Below, one piece after another: positions 10,680-24,720 of a DNA stretch of 64,000 nucleotides. The stretch is from positions 1 to 64,000 of the forward strand of contig JAVLUZ010000844.1 of the NCBI GenBank assembly GCA_036768485.1, in the 5' to 3' direction. Position 1 is the first letter of the stretch; every line of letters begins with the position of its first letter. A program made the position numbers and the translations under genes. This DNA comes from Mermis nigrescens (taxonomy: Eukaryota > Nematoda > Enoplea > Mermithida > Mermithidae). Under the pieces are notes generated by a model, which was not told the DNA's origin, searched no databases, and worked only from the letters and a program-made list of their open reading frames with translations.

Positions 10680-11977
10680 TAGCTCACAGCGTTTGTAGAA
10701 AAAGATAACAGGAAAAAAATTAAAAAGTTGGAAATTAATGAAACAAATATTAACATAAAAAAGTTGAGGTCATACAGCATTTTATTGATCTATTTCATTT
10801 TTTGCACGACTTTGCACGTTACTGATTGATTATAACGATAACTGCTGGACAAAATATCGAAAAATTAGATTCATACCCAATAAATGTTATGTCGATGCTA
10901 GCATTCTTTGAACAAAAAATCACATAGTTTTTACAATAACAAAATCGATCCTTAGATCTTCATTAAAACCCATGACTTTTGTTTTTCACCCCAAAATCAT
11001 TCGGATAACTACGCATATAGCGTACTACAGCACGTATCGTATCGATTTTAATTCATATTTAAGATTTTAAAAGTAAATATTTCTTCAGGAATAACTCGAG
11101 AATATGGTACTTTCAGAATACTAAGAAAAAAGTTCAGAAAAGCGGATTTTTTCGCTCAGTACTTAGAACATGTTGAAAGAAGCGCGGAAAAAAATTTCAT
11201 TTGTCTATGATCAATATTACAAAAGCTATGGGTTACGTCAATTAGCCTCTTCGAGGCCTAAGCCAGCATCTTCTCGACCTATGTATTAGAAGATTCAAAC
11301 AGCTGAATGCAGAATCACATGTAGATACCCAATTTACGTCGACCTACGCATCTATACATCGACCTAAGCATCTATAAATCGACCTGAACGGGAGCGACCT
11401 TGACCAAAGCAGCTTAAAACACCTTTTCAAATATAATAAGCCTAAGCATAAGTATAATAGAAGCGAAAACTAAGATTTTCGTATATCTTATCGAGTGAAA
11501 CCGAAGAAAAATTGCAAAAAATATGAAAATTATTTAAATTTTTTTTAGAATTTCAAACAGCTTTCCGCGCCTTTTTTTCTTTTTTCCTCTTCATTGCTAT
11601 GCTTTCTGCCGTAATTTCAGCCCGTATTATTCATTTCTGACAAAAGGGTGAGTCCTTGGATCCAGCGGGTTAATCATCCCAACCAACACTCAAATCGAGA
11701 GTTGCCTGCAACTTTGCAAGTATGGCTCAGATTTTCACCAAATGATTTTCCACGCTTTAATTTATCATATTCTAACAGTTTGCCATAAAAATTTTGGCAT
11801 TCCGTATTCGTTTTACTCCTTTTCAAAAAGTACCATATTCTTGAGTTTTGCCAATTTTTCGATTCAGCTATATTTATAGCAGTCCTTTTTAGCAAAAACG
11901 GTAACACTAACGCTCCCACCATCGCTCATAAAATGATTTTATCGCTAATAACAGAATTCCCGTCCAACGATTTGCGT
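10680..11977 (+). repeat. Block D, repeated in direct orientation at 55914-57213
   Basis: From AGCTCACAGCGTTTG to about AATTTGCGTCA the two copies can be followed base by base with few differences. The copies share orientation, unlike the inverted arms around them. The block contains two short tandem units of CATCTATACATCGACCTAAG type near 11340-11390 and otherwise little coding potential apart from the ORF at 11674-11922. Confidence 0.85.
11674..11922 (-). CDS. Hypothetical ORF, weakly BED-finger-like
   Basis: The stretch SRIWYFLKRSKTNTECQN followed by YGKL loosely resembles the start of a BED zinc finger (S-x-x-W-x-F, then C and GK). The second cysteine and the closing histidines of a real finger are not evident. 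In the second copy (block D at 56910-57160) the codon upstream of the SKNW stretch is a stop, so the frame is not conserved. It could be a remnant of a transposase; it could equally be chance. Confidence 0.2.
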   Translation of the reverse strand: MVGALVLPFLLKRTAINIAESKNWQNSRIWYFLKRSKTNTECQNFYGKLLEYDKLKRGKSFGENLSHTCKVAGNSRFECWLG

Positions 11978-12289
11978 CAGCGTACCAATCGCCGATTCAT
12001 TGACCGCTTTTGACTTCAGCGACATGGCAACGTTGCTGTCAATGACGATTTGTTGGACGTTCACAAATCGTCGGGGTTGCCCGTTGTCGTTGCCGCTGCT
12101 TCCAATATTGAATCGTCCGTAATTGCGTCGTTGTCGTCGGTTCTGAAAAGCTGACGGCGAAGGTCGGCCCATGAATCGACGTTTAACGATCTGGAGGGCA
12201 TCGACCACGCAATCAGTACGTCGTCTGTCTATAAAGCGACGCTGCGGGAGGCCAATGCTCCGGCCGATGCTGCGGGTAAAAACACGCAA
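11945..12289 (-). CDS. Hypothetical Arg-rich ORF in a GC-richer island
   Basis: 114 codons with an arginine-rich N-terminal half and a C-terminal half containing NVQQIVIDSNVAMSLKSKAV. I cannot assign a family. The segment stands out from its AT-rich flanks in base composition. The plus strand also carries an open stretch here (VAVNDDLLDVHKSSGLPVVV), so the coding strand is uncertain. The block D duplication ends within the first few codons of sequence at 11977. Confidence 0.3.
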   Translation of the reverse strand: MRVFTRSIGRSIGLPQRRFIDRRRTDCVVDALQIVKRRFMGRPSPSAFQNRRQRRNYGRFNIGSSGNDNGQPRRFVNVQQIVIDSNVAMSLKSKAVNESAIGTLTQIVGREFCY

Positions 12290-12301
12290 TATAAATCAAA
12301 T

Positions 12302-12445
12302 CGCAGTGTAGACCATGGATGTAATTTTTACATGGTGAGATTCCCCGAAGGAAATCTCCGAAAATTGTGTTTTTTCACCAAATCACAATTTTTAAGGCCA
12401 TTTTTTAAACTTTGAAAAATCTTGCACCCCCTCCCAGAATTTTCT
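12302..12445. mobile_element. Partial MITE-A copy
   Basis: Contains the internal MITE-A motif order: TTTTTTCACCAAATCAC, AAGGCCATTTTTTAAAC, TTTGAAAAATCTTGCACC, CCAGAATTTTCT. Both termini are degraded. Confidence 0.6.
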
Positions 12446-13204
12446 ACTTGAGTCTCTACCTACCGCATGATTGGAAAATATTCATTCTAAATCCAGAATT
12501 TCGGTTCACTGGTACAAACACTGTTTTCGTAAAACATTTTGATTTTTAGTTTTTTCAGGGTCACCCCTTCTCAAAAGTACCAATCTAGAGTTATTCATCC
12601 TAGAGACGTGTGTGGCTAGTACATATATGTACGTTCCATGCCCGAATTTTTCAATTCAATCGGTCCGCTGGTTCCTAAAATATTTTAGTTTTTTTGCATA
12701 ACTGGATTGACCCCATTCAGGGTCACCCCTGTCTCACCACAGCTTCCATTATCCTGAATCAGCGTTTCCCTAAACCCACTGCATGCCGTTTAGTGTTGCG
12801 CAGTGCCCTACACAGCACTGCAAAATCTGCATAAGTGTAGCGCTTGTCTGTTTCATTTACCTTTGTGGTTTTCTTTTAAATTTTTCCAAAAAAATTAGGC
12901 TACAAAAGCAGTTTAAACTTTTGATGCAGCAATACGGCTTAAAACCGTCATATGTCTTTAAGTGACTTGACATACAGTAGAATATCAAATTTACGGTATT
13001 AGTTTAAAGCACTTTTGTAGTCGCTTTAGATTTTTTCAAAAACCTCAGTTAAATGAAACAGACTTGTTTCGGAAAATACCCTTTTTGTACATATATCTTT
13101 ATTGCACACGAGTCTACAATAATCGACGTCTTTCAAATAAAACAGTCTCGTTTCAGCTGGGACATTTACAATGTAATGCAAGGTCACGCCTATACGAAAC
13201 CTTA
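12446..13204. other. Non-coding; diverged duplication
   Basis: Two diverged segments each end in TTCAGGGTCACCCCT (near 12556 and 12717). No gene seen; the 60-codon ORF at 12783 has no features. Confidence 0.4.
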
Positions 13205-13255
13205 TTCATGATTTTTGTGTGTGAGCATTAGTGTTGTAAAACATAAGGATTTTCC

Positions 13256-13403
13256 GCAAGATAAAAGATAAAGATAAAGTTGAAATTTTAAAATCTAGAA
13301 GATAAAGATAAAGACAAAGATAAAAAATTAAGAAAGATAAGGATAAAGATAATTTGCAAGATAAAGGAACCAAACAGATAAAGATAAAGATAAAGATGTA
13401 TAT
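13256..13403. repeat. GATAAA-rich simple repeat
   Basis: Runs of AAGATAAAGATAAAG separated by GTTGAAATTTTAAAATC and GCAAGATAAAGGAACCAAA. The same composite layout recurs at 27185-27345 and in the inverted copies. Confidence 0.9.
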
Positions 13404-13499
13404 AAAGAGTGATGTAATATATAAAGTAAAGTAATTATTATATATTAATTATTATGTATTATTATATATTAATATATAATATATAATATATAATATATA

Positions 13500-13715
<216 letters not shown>

Positions 13716-13744
13716 AATAAAGTGATGTACATAAAGCAGCCAAA

Positions 13745-14262
13745 TGTAGCAGGAGTGCTACTACACGGCTAGAAATGCCTACTTTGAAGTTTAACCCGTG
13801 ACGTTGATGTTTCATTGTCTCTCAATATTATTCAATACTTTGCGCAGTTGTGAGCAAGAGCCCGAGTAGTCAATTAGTACTACACACGCGAATCAGAGCG
13901 GAAGATCCAGGAAACTGGTGCGGGTAAAATTTTGCTCACGTAACGGTGGGAGGCGGCGCCCCCATTACATATTGGAGGTCCCAGAGTTTGTTCTCTGGAG
14001 TTGTCTGCGCTTACGCTTACTCCTAGAGGGGGAGGAGTGTAGCAGGAGTGCTACTACACGGCTAGAAATGCCTACTTTGAAGTTTAAGCCGTGACGTTGA
14101 TGTTTCATTGTTTCTCAATATTATTCAATACTTTGCGCAGTTGTGAGCAAGAGCCCGAGTAGTCAATTAGTACTACACACGCGAATCAGAGCGGAAGATC
14201 CGGGAAACCGGTGCGGGTAAAATTTTGCTCATGTAATGGTGGGAGGCGGCGCCCCCGTTACG
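13745..14262 (+). mobile_element. TRIM: miniature LTR retroelement with PBS and PPT
   Basis: Two 225-bp direct repeats (13745-13969 and 14038-14262) begin TGTAGCAGGAGTGCTACTA and end TTACA or TTACG. The inverted copy of the second LTR (right arm) ends TTACA, so TG...CA is the original form. The 68-bp interior starts with a tRNA-type primer-binding site, TGGAGGTCCCAGAG (13973-13986), and ends in a polypurine tract, AGAGGGGGAGGAG (14025-14037), directly before the second LTR. CAAA flanks both ends (13741-13744 and 14263-14266) as a 4-bp target duplication. There is no coding capacity. The element needs a partner's reverse transcriptase and integrase. Confidence 0.85.
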
Positions 14263-14668
14263 CAAATGAATGCCCTAATTTTTACACCTGAGATCAAAGA
14301 GGTGATAGGCATTGAGCACACACAAATGTAGGTTTGGAGGTTTACCCGCGGTATCTGACTGACCCATGTACTACTATTACTGGCTGACAGCAAGTTACTT
14401 ATTTCTTTTCACAAGCATTAAAACCCTGCTCTGTGCGCCTGCACAAAGTATAGTCGCAACAGTTATTGATTTTTTCAAATTTATCTTTTTTTCCTAGGCT
14501 TGGACTTAGATTAACGTGGGTGCTAGTAGTTGTACTCCCGCTTAGATCGTCATCACTCCCGCTTACTTAGGTTGATATACAGACATTAGTTTGGGCCACA
14601 TGCCATAGGGTTTAAACAATCGTTTTCTTTTCTTTTCTCGTGTTACAATAAAACTTGAATGCGTGTAA
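14263..14668. repeat. Continuation of the GATAAA-associated dispersed repeat
   Basis: From about 14396 (CTTTTCACAAGCATTAAAA) to about 14700 the sequence parallels 27376-27665. There it follows the GATAAA block at once; here the (AT)n tract and the TRIM lie between. Confidence 0.75.
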
Positions 14669-15139
14669 ATGTATTTCACGTCAAACCTGCATTTTGGATT
14701 AGACACTATTTTACGTACGTTAGGCACCCATGATATTCTAATTATTTCACTCTTTAAGGATTTTTATTTTCTCCAAAATTATTTTGTTTCTAGTTCCCGG
14801 TACAAGCGAGCGACAAGAAAGGCCGGAGATCTAACTTCATTTTTGGTTGTTTTACACCCTTATAATCCAAGCAGTACGATGTTACGATTAATATTCTTTA
14901 CACCAGACCCGCCACTGCGCAGTGGTTGGTTGTTTGGGCGAACCGAACCAGTTCTCAATTACCTAGAAAATTGCGCTATATATTCCAGAGATGAAACGTC
15001 ACCTCTACGGGTTAAAGCGCAAAAAAGGCGCAAAAGCTATAAATATCTCATCCGAACACCAAAACGAGCTGACGGGAAAGTAACAACACACTTTGATGAG
15101 TGGGTATGTGCACCGCACTTACATATGCTACTTTATTGA
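14669..15139 (+). CDS. Hypothetical 156-codon ORF (identical inverted copy at 62127-62597)
   Basis: No recognisable domain. The C-terminal half is basic (RVKAQKRRKSYKYLIRTPKR) and contains TPDPPLRSGWLFGRTEPV. The first codons overlap the GATAAA-associated repeat, so the real start may lie further in. The ORF is preserved in both palindrome arms, but the arms are so alike that this says little about selection. No splice or promoter signal was identified. Confidence 0.25.
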   Translation: MYFTSNLHFGLDTILRTLGTHDILIISLFKDFYFLQNYFVSSSRYKRATRKAGDLTSFLVVLHPYNPSSTMLRLIFFTPDPPLRSGWLFGRTEPVLNYLENCAIYSRDETSPLRVKAQKRRKSYKYLIRTPKRADGKVTTHFDEWVCAPHLHMLLY

Positions 15140-15909
15140 GCGAAAATGCCAATGCACAGTAGATAAAACGTTCATGAGCGAACAAATTTGAAAATGAAAT
15201 AGTCGTTAAAAATCGTCGAAGTCACTCTTCACTTCTTGATATCCCTTAAAACAAAAACACAAATAATTGTAAAGAAGGCGCTGTAAACACCAAAGTCGGC
15301 TTTACACAATTGAATATAATTTTAACAAGTTTGCCATCGTATTTCTTTCCATTCAAGGCTTCATACTCCACATATTTTGAAGCACATCATCCTTAAATGC
15401 TTGAACGCATTCCGTATAATCCTCTTTACGCTAGATCATCTTTCTTTTACTTTGAAGGAATCACACACTTTAGATAACTGTTTGCATAACATTTACTTTA
15501 CTTTACACTGCACTTTTTTACACTTTACACTTTAAATTTACACGACGTATCCTAGTATACACCGAACAAGGGCGCTCGATGTGCAATGCGTCTGCGTTCG
15601 ATTAAATTTTATTACAATGAAACAAAAAAATCAGCCCACCTTACAGTACGCCCACAAACAGCTTCGTCGATAACATTTTCGCCTTTGACCTGCATACAAC
15701 ACAGCGAATTAGATAAAAATACTAAGAAAACAAATACTAAACCAAAAATTAAAGGAAAACTAAAAATTTCTCAAAACTCAATAAGAAATTAAATAGGTCG
15801 TTTCGTTATTATTCCACTCAGTTTATGCCGATTATAAACTTTCCAGCTGTGCACTACCAGCCATAACCACACCTAGGCGTGGGGGAGGAGATCTAGACCC
15901 CCGAGAATC
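15140..15909. other. Non-coding; short TTTACACT-rich run
   Basis: A run of TTTACACT/ACTTTAC units near 15490-15545 and a 68-codon lysine-rich ORF at 15586 without motifs. Near 15868 a stray MITE-A terminus (CACACCTAGGCGTGGGGG) occurs without its partner end. Confidence 0.4.
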
Positions 15910-15917
15910 CGGTAGAC

Positions 15918-16150
15918 CACACCTGGGCCTGGAGGGATTTAAGGGTGGGGTACGCACCCCCCGAGAAACCAAAATATTTCAACAGAAATCAATTTTGAAT
16001 TTTTTTTTGTTTTTTTTTCGCAATTTTTTGATGGAAATGGAAAGTGCTCAGAGAAACGTTGAAAAATGGTGTTTTTCGCCAAACCACATTTAAGACTACT
16101 TTTTATCTTTGAAAAATATTGCACCCCAAGTTTGGTGCCGTCCACCTATG
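15918..16150 (+). mobile_element. MITE-A copy, TSD cggtagac
   Basis: 233 bp from CACACCTGGGC to CACCTATG, flanked by identical 8-bp CGGTAGAC at 15910-15917 and 16151-16158. Non-coding; the inverted copy is 61115-61348. Confidence 0.9.
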
Positions 16151-16335
16151 CGGTAGACTCCAAAAATTGATAGATACCCATCATTAAATTTTTGACACAC
16201 TTTCTGAAATGTTTGACGGTTTTTTACCACTCAGACAGATCCCCCAGAATTTAGCTGTTGCTTACGCATTTATGGCTTAAATAATTTTTTGTTAGCTAAA
16301 CCATTTTCTTCCGTGAATCGTAATGGGGTGATAAT

Positions 16336-16594
16336 CATACGTGGACGGCAAGAAAATTCTGGGGGTGCAAGAATTCTCGAAAGTCAAAAAATGGCCTTAA
16401 ACGTTGTGGTATGGCGAAAAACACACCACTTTTCGACGTGCCTCATCAAGCACTTACCATTGGCATAATAAAATTGAGCAAAAACGAAAAAAATTTCCAA
16501 AAATTAAATTTCGAGGGTATATTTTGATTTCTGAGGGAAGAGTATTTTGGTTTCTTGGGGGTGCATATCCCCAAAACCCCCACGTCCAGGTATG
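16336..16594 (-). mobile_element. MITE-A copy, TSD gtgataat
   Basis: 259 bp from CATACGTGG to CCAGGTATG, flanked by GTGATAAT at 16328-16335 and 16595-16602. The inverted copy is 60671-60929. Confidence 0.92.
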
Positions 16595-16660
16595 GTGATA
16601 ATAAAGTATAAGGTATAACTAAAACGAGTGTAAACTTTAAATAAGACGATTTGATATAAA

Positions 16661-17407
16661 CACTGTTTTTTGTACGAGACCAAGACAAAGATTTTGAGGC
16701 TCGTACAAAGATTTTCCGAGCCATCTTTGTACAATGTACAAAGACTTTTTGGGGCAAATTAATAGTAATTTTAACGTTTTTTAGAGTATTTTTTAGCGAA
16801 ATTTCTAAAAATTTTCGGCGCATCACGCCGAGTATCATAATTGCATTCTTTTTGGCTCCAAGCGCGGGCATTCAACACTCCAAAATCTATCTGGAAGCGT
16901 CTTTGTACAGATTGAAGCATCTTTTACATCTATTTCCACTGTTTTATAAAGATTTTATGCAGAAAAAAGATTTATTAAACAAACTTTGCACTGTTTTCTG
17001 ACGTTTAAAGATAAAATTGACTCTTTTATCTTTGCGTTGCATTAAATTCATAAGCAAATTGGTGTCTATTATGAGATTCAGTCAGCACATTGCAACCGCT
17101 TATTATTTATAGTTGTGTAACAAAAGTAATTTTAACTTGCTGAGTCGAATTTTATGTGTAATTTCAACCTAAGAATAATGAAAATTTTGGCGTTTCGGGC
17201 TGAACTAATATAACCAGCTGGATTTAGGACAAGGTTACACCCTTTGCGAAGCGCGCGGGTTGCGGATAACAATCTAGTAGTATGTAAAAATGTGTACATT
17301 CAATTGTATATCTATACGTTATATGTACAAAAAAATTTTCGCTCATACAAAGACTATTCCGGAAATCTTTGTACATGTGCAAAGAGGCTCGTACACAAAA
17401 AACAGTC
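16661..17407. mobile_element. MITE-B, TIR CACTGTTTTTTGTACGAG, TSD gatataaa
   Basis: 747 bp with 18-20 bp inverted ends (CACTGTTTTTTGTACGAG and CTCGTACACAAAAAACAGT) and 8-bp duplications GATATAAA at 16653-16660 and 17408-17415. It contains several TCTTTGTACA-type boxes near both ends and a CGGCGCATCACGCCG hairpin near 16814. No transposase. The inverted copy is 59857-60604. Confidence 0.8.
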
Positions 17408-17415
17408 GATATAAA

Positions 17416-18329
17416 CAAAATCAACAAAAAAATACGGTTTACAGTGGAATAAAATAAAAAGACAGAAGGAAGATCTTTAAGGTGAAAAGGGCTATAATCA
17501 CATACAATAAAAAACTGGAAAGATAAAAAAATAAGAATAAGAATATGTCAACGCTAAATATTTGGTTAGAAAAATGGAATTTTTGACATTAATTCGATCA
17601 ATTTTTAATTTTCACGCCCTAGCACAGAGTGACATTGTAAAAATGAGAATAAAAAGTACATTTGTGGATGTGGGATGCGGCGAAAATCGCGTGAAAACGT
17701 CAATAATTCAATTGGGGGAGGGAGGCAGAGGTCGACTGAATTGAGGGAAATTTGAACCCCCACAAATGTAAATAAGTTTTTATGATAAGAATTTGGAAAC
17801 CTATAAAAACTAATATTCCGAAAAGCATTGATTTATCATAATGTTCATCCTTCGAAATTTTTATAAAACGAATAAGACCTAAAAATGAGAAGATTTCGCA
17901 CAAAAAATACAGTTTAGCAAAGTAAATTTCAAGTAATTTCAAAAGCAAACTATGCGGAATAAAAACTTCACAATAAAATTCAAAATTTCAAAGATCTTCC
18001 TTGAAATTTAAAAAAAAATTCAATGATTTCAATTTTTTTTCGAAACACTGCCCAACAAATTTTGTTTTCGAGTAATAAGAAACATGCCGAGTCTTAACAG
18101 AAAATACATTACAGGACGAGACCGTTTTTTAAATTGTTCTTTACATTCTTCGTAAGGTATTTTAAAGTGTAAAGTATACAAATACGTCTATCTGTAGGAC
18201 AAAAATGTGCAGGTAATAGATATTGGCTCCTCAAATCAAGCTGAATTGTAATACATACGAAATAAGAATAATCTCCTTAATTAATTTACACTCATTCTTT
18301 ACACTACAAATCCTACTCATAATAGTCAA
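17416..18329. other. Non-coding stretch of the outer arm
   Basis: AT-rich; ORFs of 60-82 codons on either strand carry no motif. Confidence 0.45.
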
Positions 18330-18839
18330 TTTGGAATTTATAATAAGCGTTTGGAATTTATAATAAGCGCATTGGCGAACCAACAATAGCATTAAATTGA
18401 TAATTCTGAGGCGCATACTTAATATAGGAAAAAGAATGGTGGCTGCCCACCTCTAATGAACAGACAAGTAATATCGCACATTGGCGAAGCATTTTTTATG
18501 ATCGACGTTTTTTGCTGGCTGGCGAAGTAATAGTGTATAATAGATTGAAACATGATGAATATAATAAGCGCATTGGCAGTGAATTTATAATAAGCGCATT
18601 GGCAGCCTGTTTGGAATTTATAATGAGCGCATTTTTTATGATCAACGCATTTGCTCAAATATGCAATGACTATATTGCTATTTTGACTGCCACATGATGC
18701 TTTAAAATATCATTTTTAATAAAGCGAATGATGTAGAGGATGAGGGAAAAATTCAAAGAGCTATAACTCAAGAACCAGATCGGACTAAAAATTGTAGAGT
18801 ATATTAAGTACATGTTAAATATGGTATGTACAAAATTTT

Positions 18840-19431
18840 AGCGCGCAGCCTACAGTATTCCAGCATAAGTTTATACTTTTGCATATAGGAACGTAAATCA
18901 AGAACCAATGGCTGGATTTTGCTCAAATTTTGAGGATATGATGTAATTAGGCGAGGCATGCTATGTACAGAATTTTAGTGCGCAGCCTACAGTATGCCAA
19001 TTTAGTTTACACTTGCTCATATAGTACTATAACTTTAGAAATAGAGGACGGATTGGGCTGAAGTCTTCATAGTAGGGTGGGTTTATGTTGCATGTGTTAT
19101 CTTATTGTAATCAGCATGTAATCTACAGTATGCCGATTTTAGTTTACACTTCCTCATATCACACCATATTTCAAGAACCAATGCTTGGATTTTGTTCAGA
19201 TTTTCAGGATATGATGTATATAGGCGAGGCATGCTATGCACATAATTTTAGCACGCAGCCTACAGTATACTAGTTTACTTTACACTTTTTCGTATAGTAT
19301 TATATTCCAAGAACTAGAGGACAGATTTGGCTCAAACGTTCAAAGTACATTAGGTTTACTTAGGTATGCTATGTACGCAATTTTAGCGCACAACCTACAG
19401 TATGCCGATTTTTTATTTACACTGTCTCTAC
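18840..19431 (+). repeat. Tandem array, about 136-bp units, in the FB-1 arm
   Basis: The core TACAGTAT occurs at about 18851, 18989, 19124, 19261 and 19397. Units share TTTAGTTTACACTTSCTCATAT and a GAACCAATGSTTGGATTTTG-like middle with considerable divergence. Confidence 0.85.
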
Positions 19432-21229
19432 TAGGGATTGACCGGAGGTCCATTTTTTCCTCCGGGCCGCAGCCGGAGCTCCGGCCATTGTCACCTCCGG
19501 CTCCAGCCGGAGCCGGAGGCCAAAGGCCAGAGGTGAACTTGGAATTTTCAGTGAACTAGAATTTTCACAAGCCGTAAATATAATTCATATGATGTACAGT
19601 AAATAGGTTTGTATTAATACATTGCTCATGGATAAGTAGAAGATCTGTAGAAGTGAATGTTTATTATCTAGCCATGCATTTATATGTACTAAGATATTGC
19701 AACCATATTAATTATTTTTCAATTAATTGTCATCAGCGATTTCTTCATCTTCCATTTCCATATCAGATGAAGCACTGTCACTGTGCGATTTGTAAGGCTC
19801 AAAATATATGATATAATATTTCACCAATGGTGCATTCACAATGCCACATTAGTGTTCACCAGGGATGCAGCGGATACCCGCACCCGCACTCGCTATCAGC
19901 CGCTTCTTTTTTGGTACCCGCACCCGCATCCGCTATTCCAAAATTTTGCTACCCGCACCCGCACCTGCTAAAAATATCGTGATAAAAGAGTGGGTGGCGG
20001 ATAATATTTAGAATTTACGAAAAGACAAAATGATTCTGAGGCAGTGGCACGTTAATGAAAAAACCAAAATGTATAGCAGTGACATCTAATGTACCAGTAC
20101 AAATGGGAAAAGCAAACATCTACTTGTAATGAGTTAATTTTTTAGGTACCCACTAGACTGCAGATACGTGTTCAAGCTCTCTTATGGTTAATTCCAATTA
20201 TGCGAATTATGCTTTTTAAAAAAGAGGGGTCTATGTGCCAGTCTTTACGTGCATCAGTTTAACCACTCTAGTGTGTGTAGAAATATTTTGCAGCAATATA
20301 TTGTACACTGCTTTTTTAAGACAAAATGGGACATTTTGGCGCCACCGTTTAGGCGCCACACTCTTTGTAATATTATTAATTATTTACATTCATTTATGAA
20401 TAAAGTATAATACAGATTCCAAAAGCCCATTCAATTCTCTACATGATGGTACAAATCACTTTTAGAATATCTCTGAATTTAGTGAGATAATTTAATGCAT
20501 CTAAAAATACACTGGATTTTCTACGGTTTTTCAGTCGTACACAAATATCGAATTGAAAAGTACAATATGCTATTTTGTAGCTTGTAGAACCTGCTTTCTG
20601 AATAAATAATTTACTTTCCAAAGTTATTTTAATTAGTATAATTTATTAGTTGCTGGTGCCAAAACGTCATAGACCCTTTTTAAGAAGAGAATGACAACAA
20701 CAAGTGGCTAAACATTTTATTCTGCAAAGTGCAAATATATGACCTATTTTGGCCAATGCTTCAATCATTGACAATTTATTTATTTTTAATCTGCAAATTT
20801 AATCCATTGAGAGTTAGTCTGCAAATAAAAAGACAATCAGCTTGACGATTAATATGAATTTTACATGCAGTAAATAACTAAACCCGCCACCCGCCACCCG
20901 TACCCACTATTTTCAAGGTGCGACACCCGCACCCACTAAAGCAAAATTTTGGCACCCGCACCCGCTATTCCAAAAAATGTGCACCCGCTGCACCCCTAGT
21001 GTTCACATTCACAGCTTCACTTATTAAACCTGTGTTTGTACAAATTCACAAAATAGACAATCTGAGTGCTAAGCTTCAAAAAAAAGAAGAGCGTTAAAGC
21101 ATTGAATGATTCGGTTCAAAAACCTCCGGCCTCCGGCCCCTTTTTTGTACCTCCGGCCGCTGGAGGCCGGAGGACCGAAAAATGGCCAGAGGAGCCGGAG
21201 GCCGGAGCTGGAGCTCCGGTCAATCCCTA
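19432..21229. mobile_element. Non-autonomous hAT element, TIR TAGGGATTGACCGGAG
   Basis: 1798 bp with inverted ends TAGGGATTGACCGGAG and CTCCGGTCAATCCCTA and perfect 8-bp target duplications GTCTCTAC (19424-19431 and 21230-21237). Subterminal CCTCCGG-rich repeats occur at both ends. The uninterrupted site is preserved at 48290-48297. No transposase ORF. A second hAT-type element is inserted inside it. Confidence 0.92.
19860..20998. mobile_element. hAT-type element nested in the previous one, TSD gtgttcac
   Basis: 1139 bp from CAGGGATGCAGCGG to CCGCTGCACCCCTA, flanked by GTGTTCAC at 19852-19859 and 20999-21006. Ends carry CACCCGCACCCGC repeats. The interior contains GGCGCCACCGTTTAGGCGCC, a hairpin. 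No coding capacity. Confidence 0.9.
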
Positions 21230-21497
21230 GTCTCTACAATGCTTGACTATTTACCAGTACATATCTAATGATGCCATTAGGGGTTATTTTTGCCCACAAA
21301 TAAGCGACCCAGTATAGGCGAACATTGCTCAAATTTAATTATCTTGCAATTTTGAGCTTCTCAAAGTTTATCAGAAAACGCCTGAAAAAGGGCGATCTCT
21401 GCCTGCTGTTTAACCTGTGGAAATATCTAAGCCCTGAACCTAGAGTTAACTTTACAAACCTCCACATAAAATTCATTAATGAACACATACATCACAA

Positions 21498-24201
<2,704 letters not shown>

Positions 24202-24409
24202 TAAGTAGAACGTGTGGACCTTCCAGCTGTACAATGCTTAAGCATAGCACATGCTTAAGCATAGAGATTCCATTTGGACTACGCACGCTCTTAGTACACA
24301 TGTACTCAGCCGCTTGAATTGCCGAATTTTCCGGCCATACTACTACACAATAAAGCACAAAACTATAGGCCCGAATTGCCAAACTCGAGCCTTCTATCTT
24401 TGCACTGGT

Positions 24410-24720
24410 TGGTCACCCTGGACGGGCGGGACAAATTAATTTAATTTGCATAAGTAGCGAGCAGCATCCCCATTCACGGCCCATTATAATTTTAGTTCAG
24501 ATCATCAGCTATGTTGATTCACTACACATTAAAGTATGGGCTCAAAGCGCCGAATTTCGGACATTCTATTTTAAGCACAGCGTGAATCGCCCAACTATTC
24601 ACAGTTGGTTATCCAGGACGGGCGGAACCAATTAACTTTAATTTGCATAACTAGCGAGCAGGGTCCCCCATGCTATTGTTCTAATTTTAGTTCATATCAT
24701 CAACTCACTGCACGTTGACT
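24410..24720. repeat. Tandem duplication, about 190-bp unit
   Basis: GGACGGGCGG, TTAATTTGCATAA and TAGCGAGCAG recur in order at about 24420-24460 and 24613-24662, each followed by TTTTAGTTCA and ATCATCA. Mirrored at about 45035-45345. Confidence 0.75.

Noticed and set aside
13745..14262. Interpretation as a simple tandem duplication
   Set aside because: TG...CA ends, PBS, PPT and flanking CAAA fit an LTR element better.
16404..16871. ORFs with WFLGGAYPQ or PPRNQ-type peptides at many places
   Set aside because: They mark MITE-A ends in different frames, not proteins.
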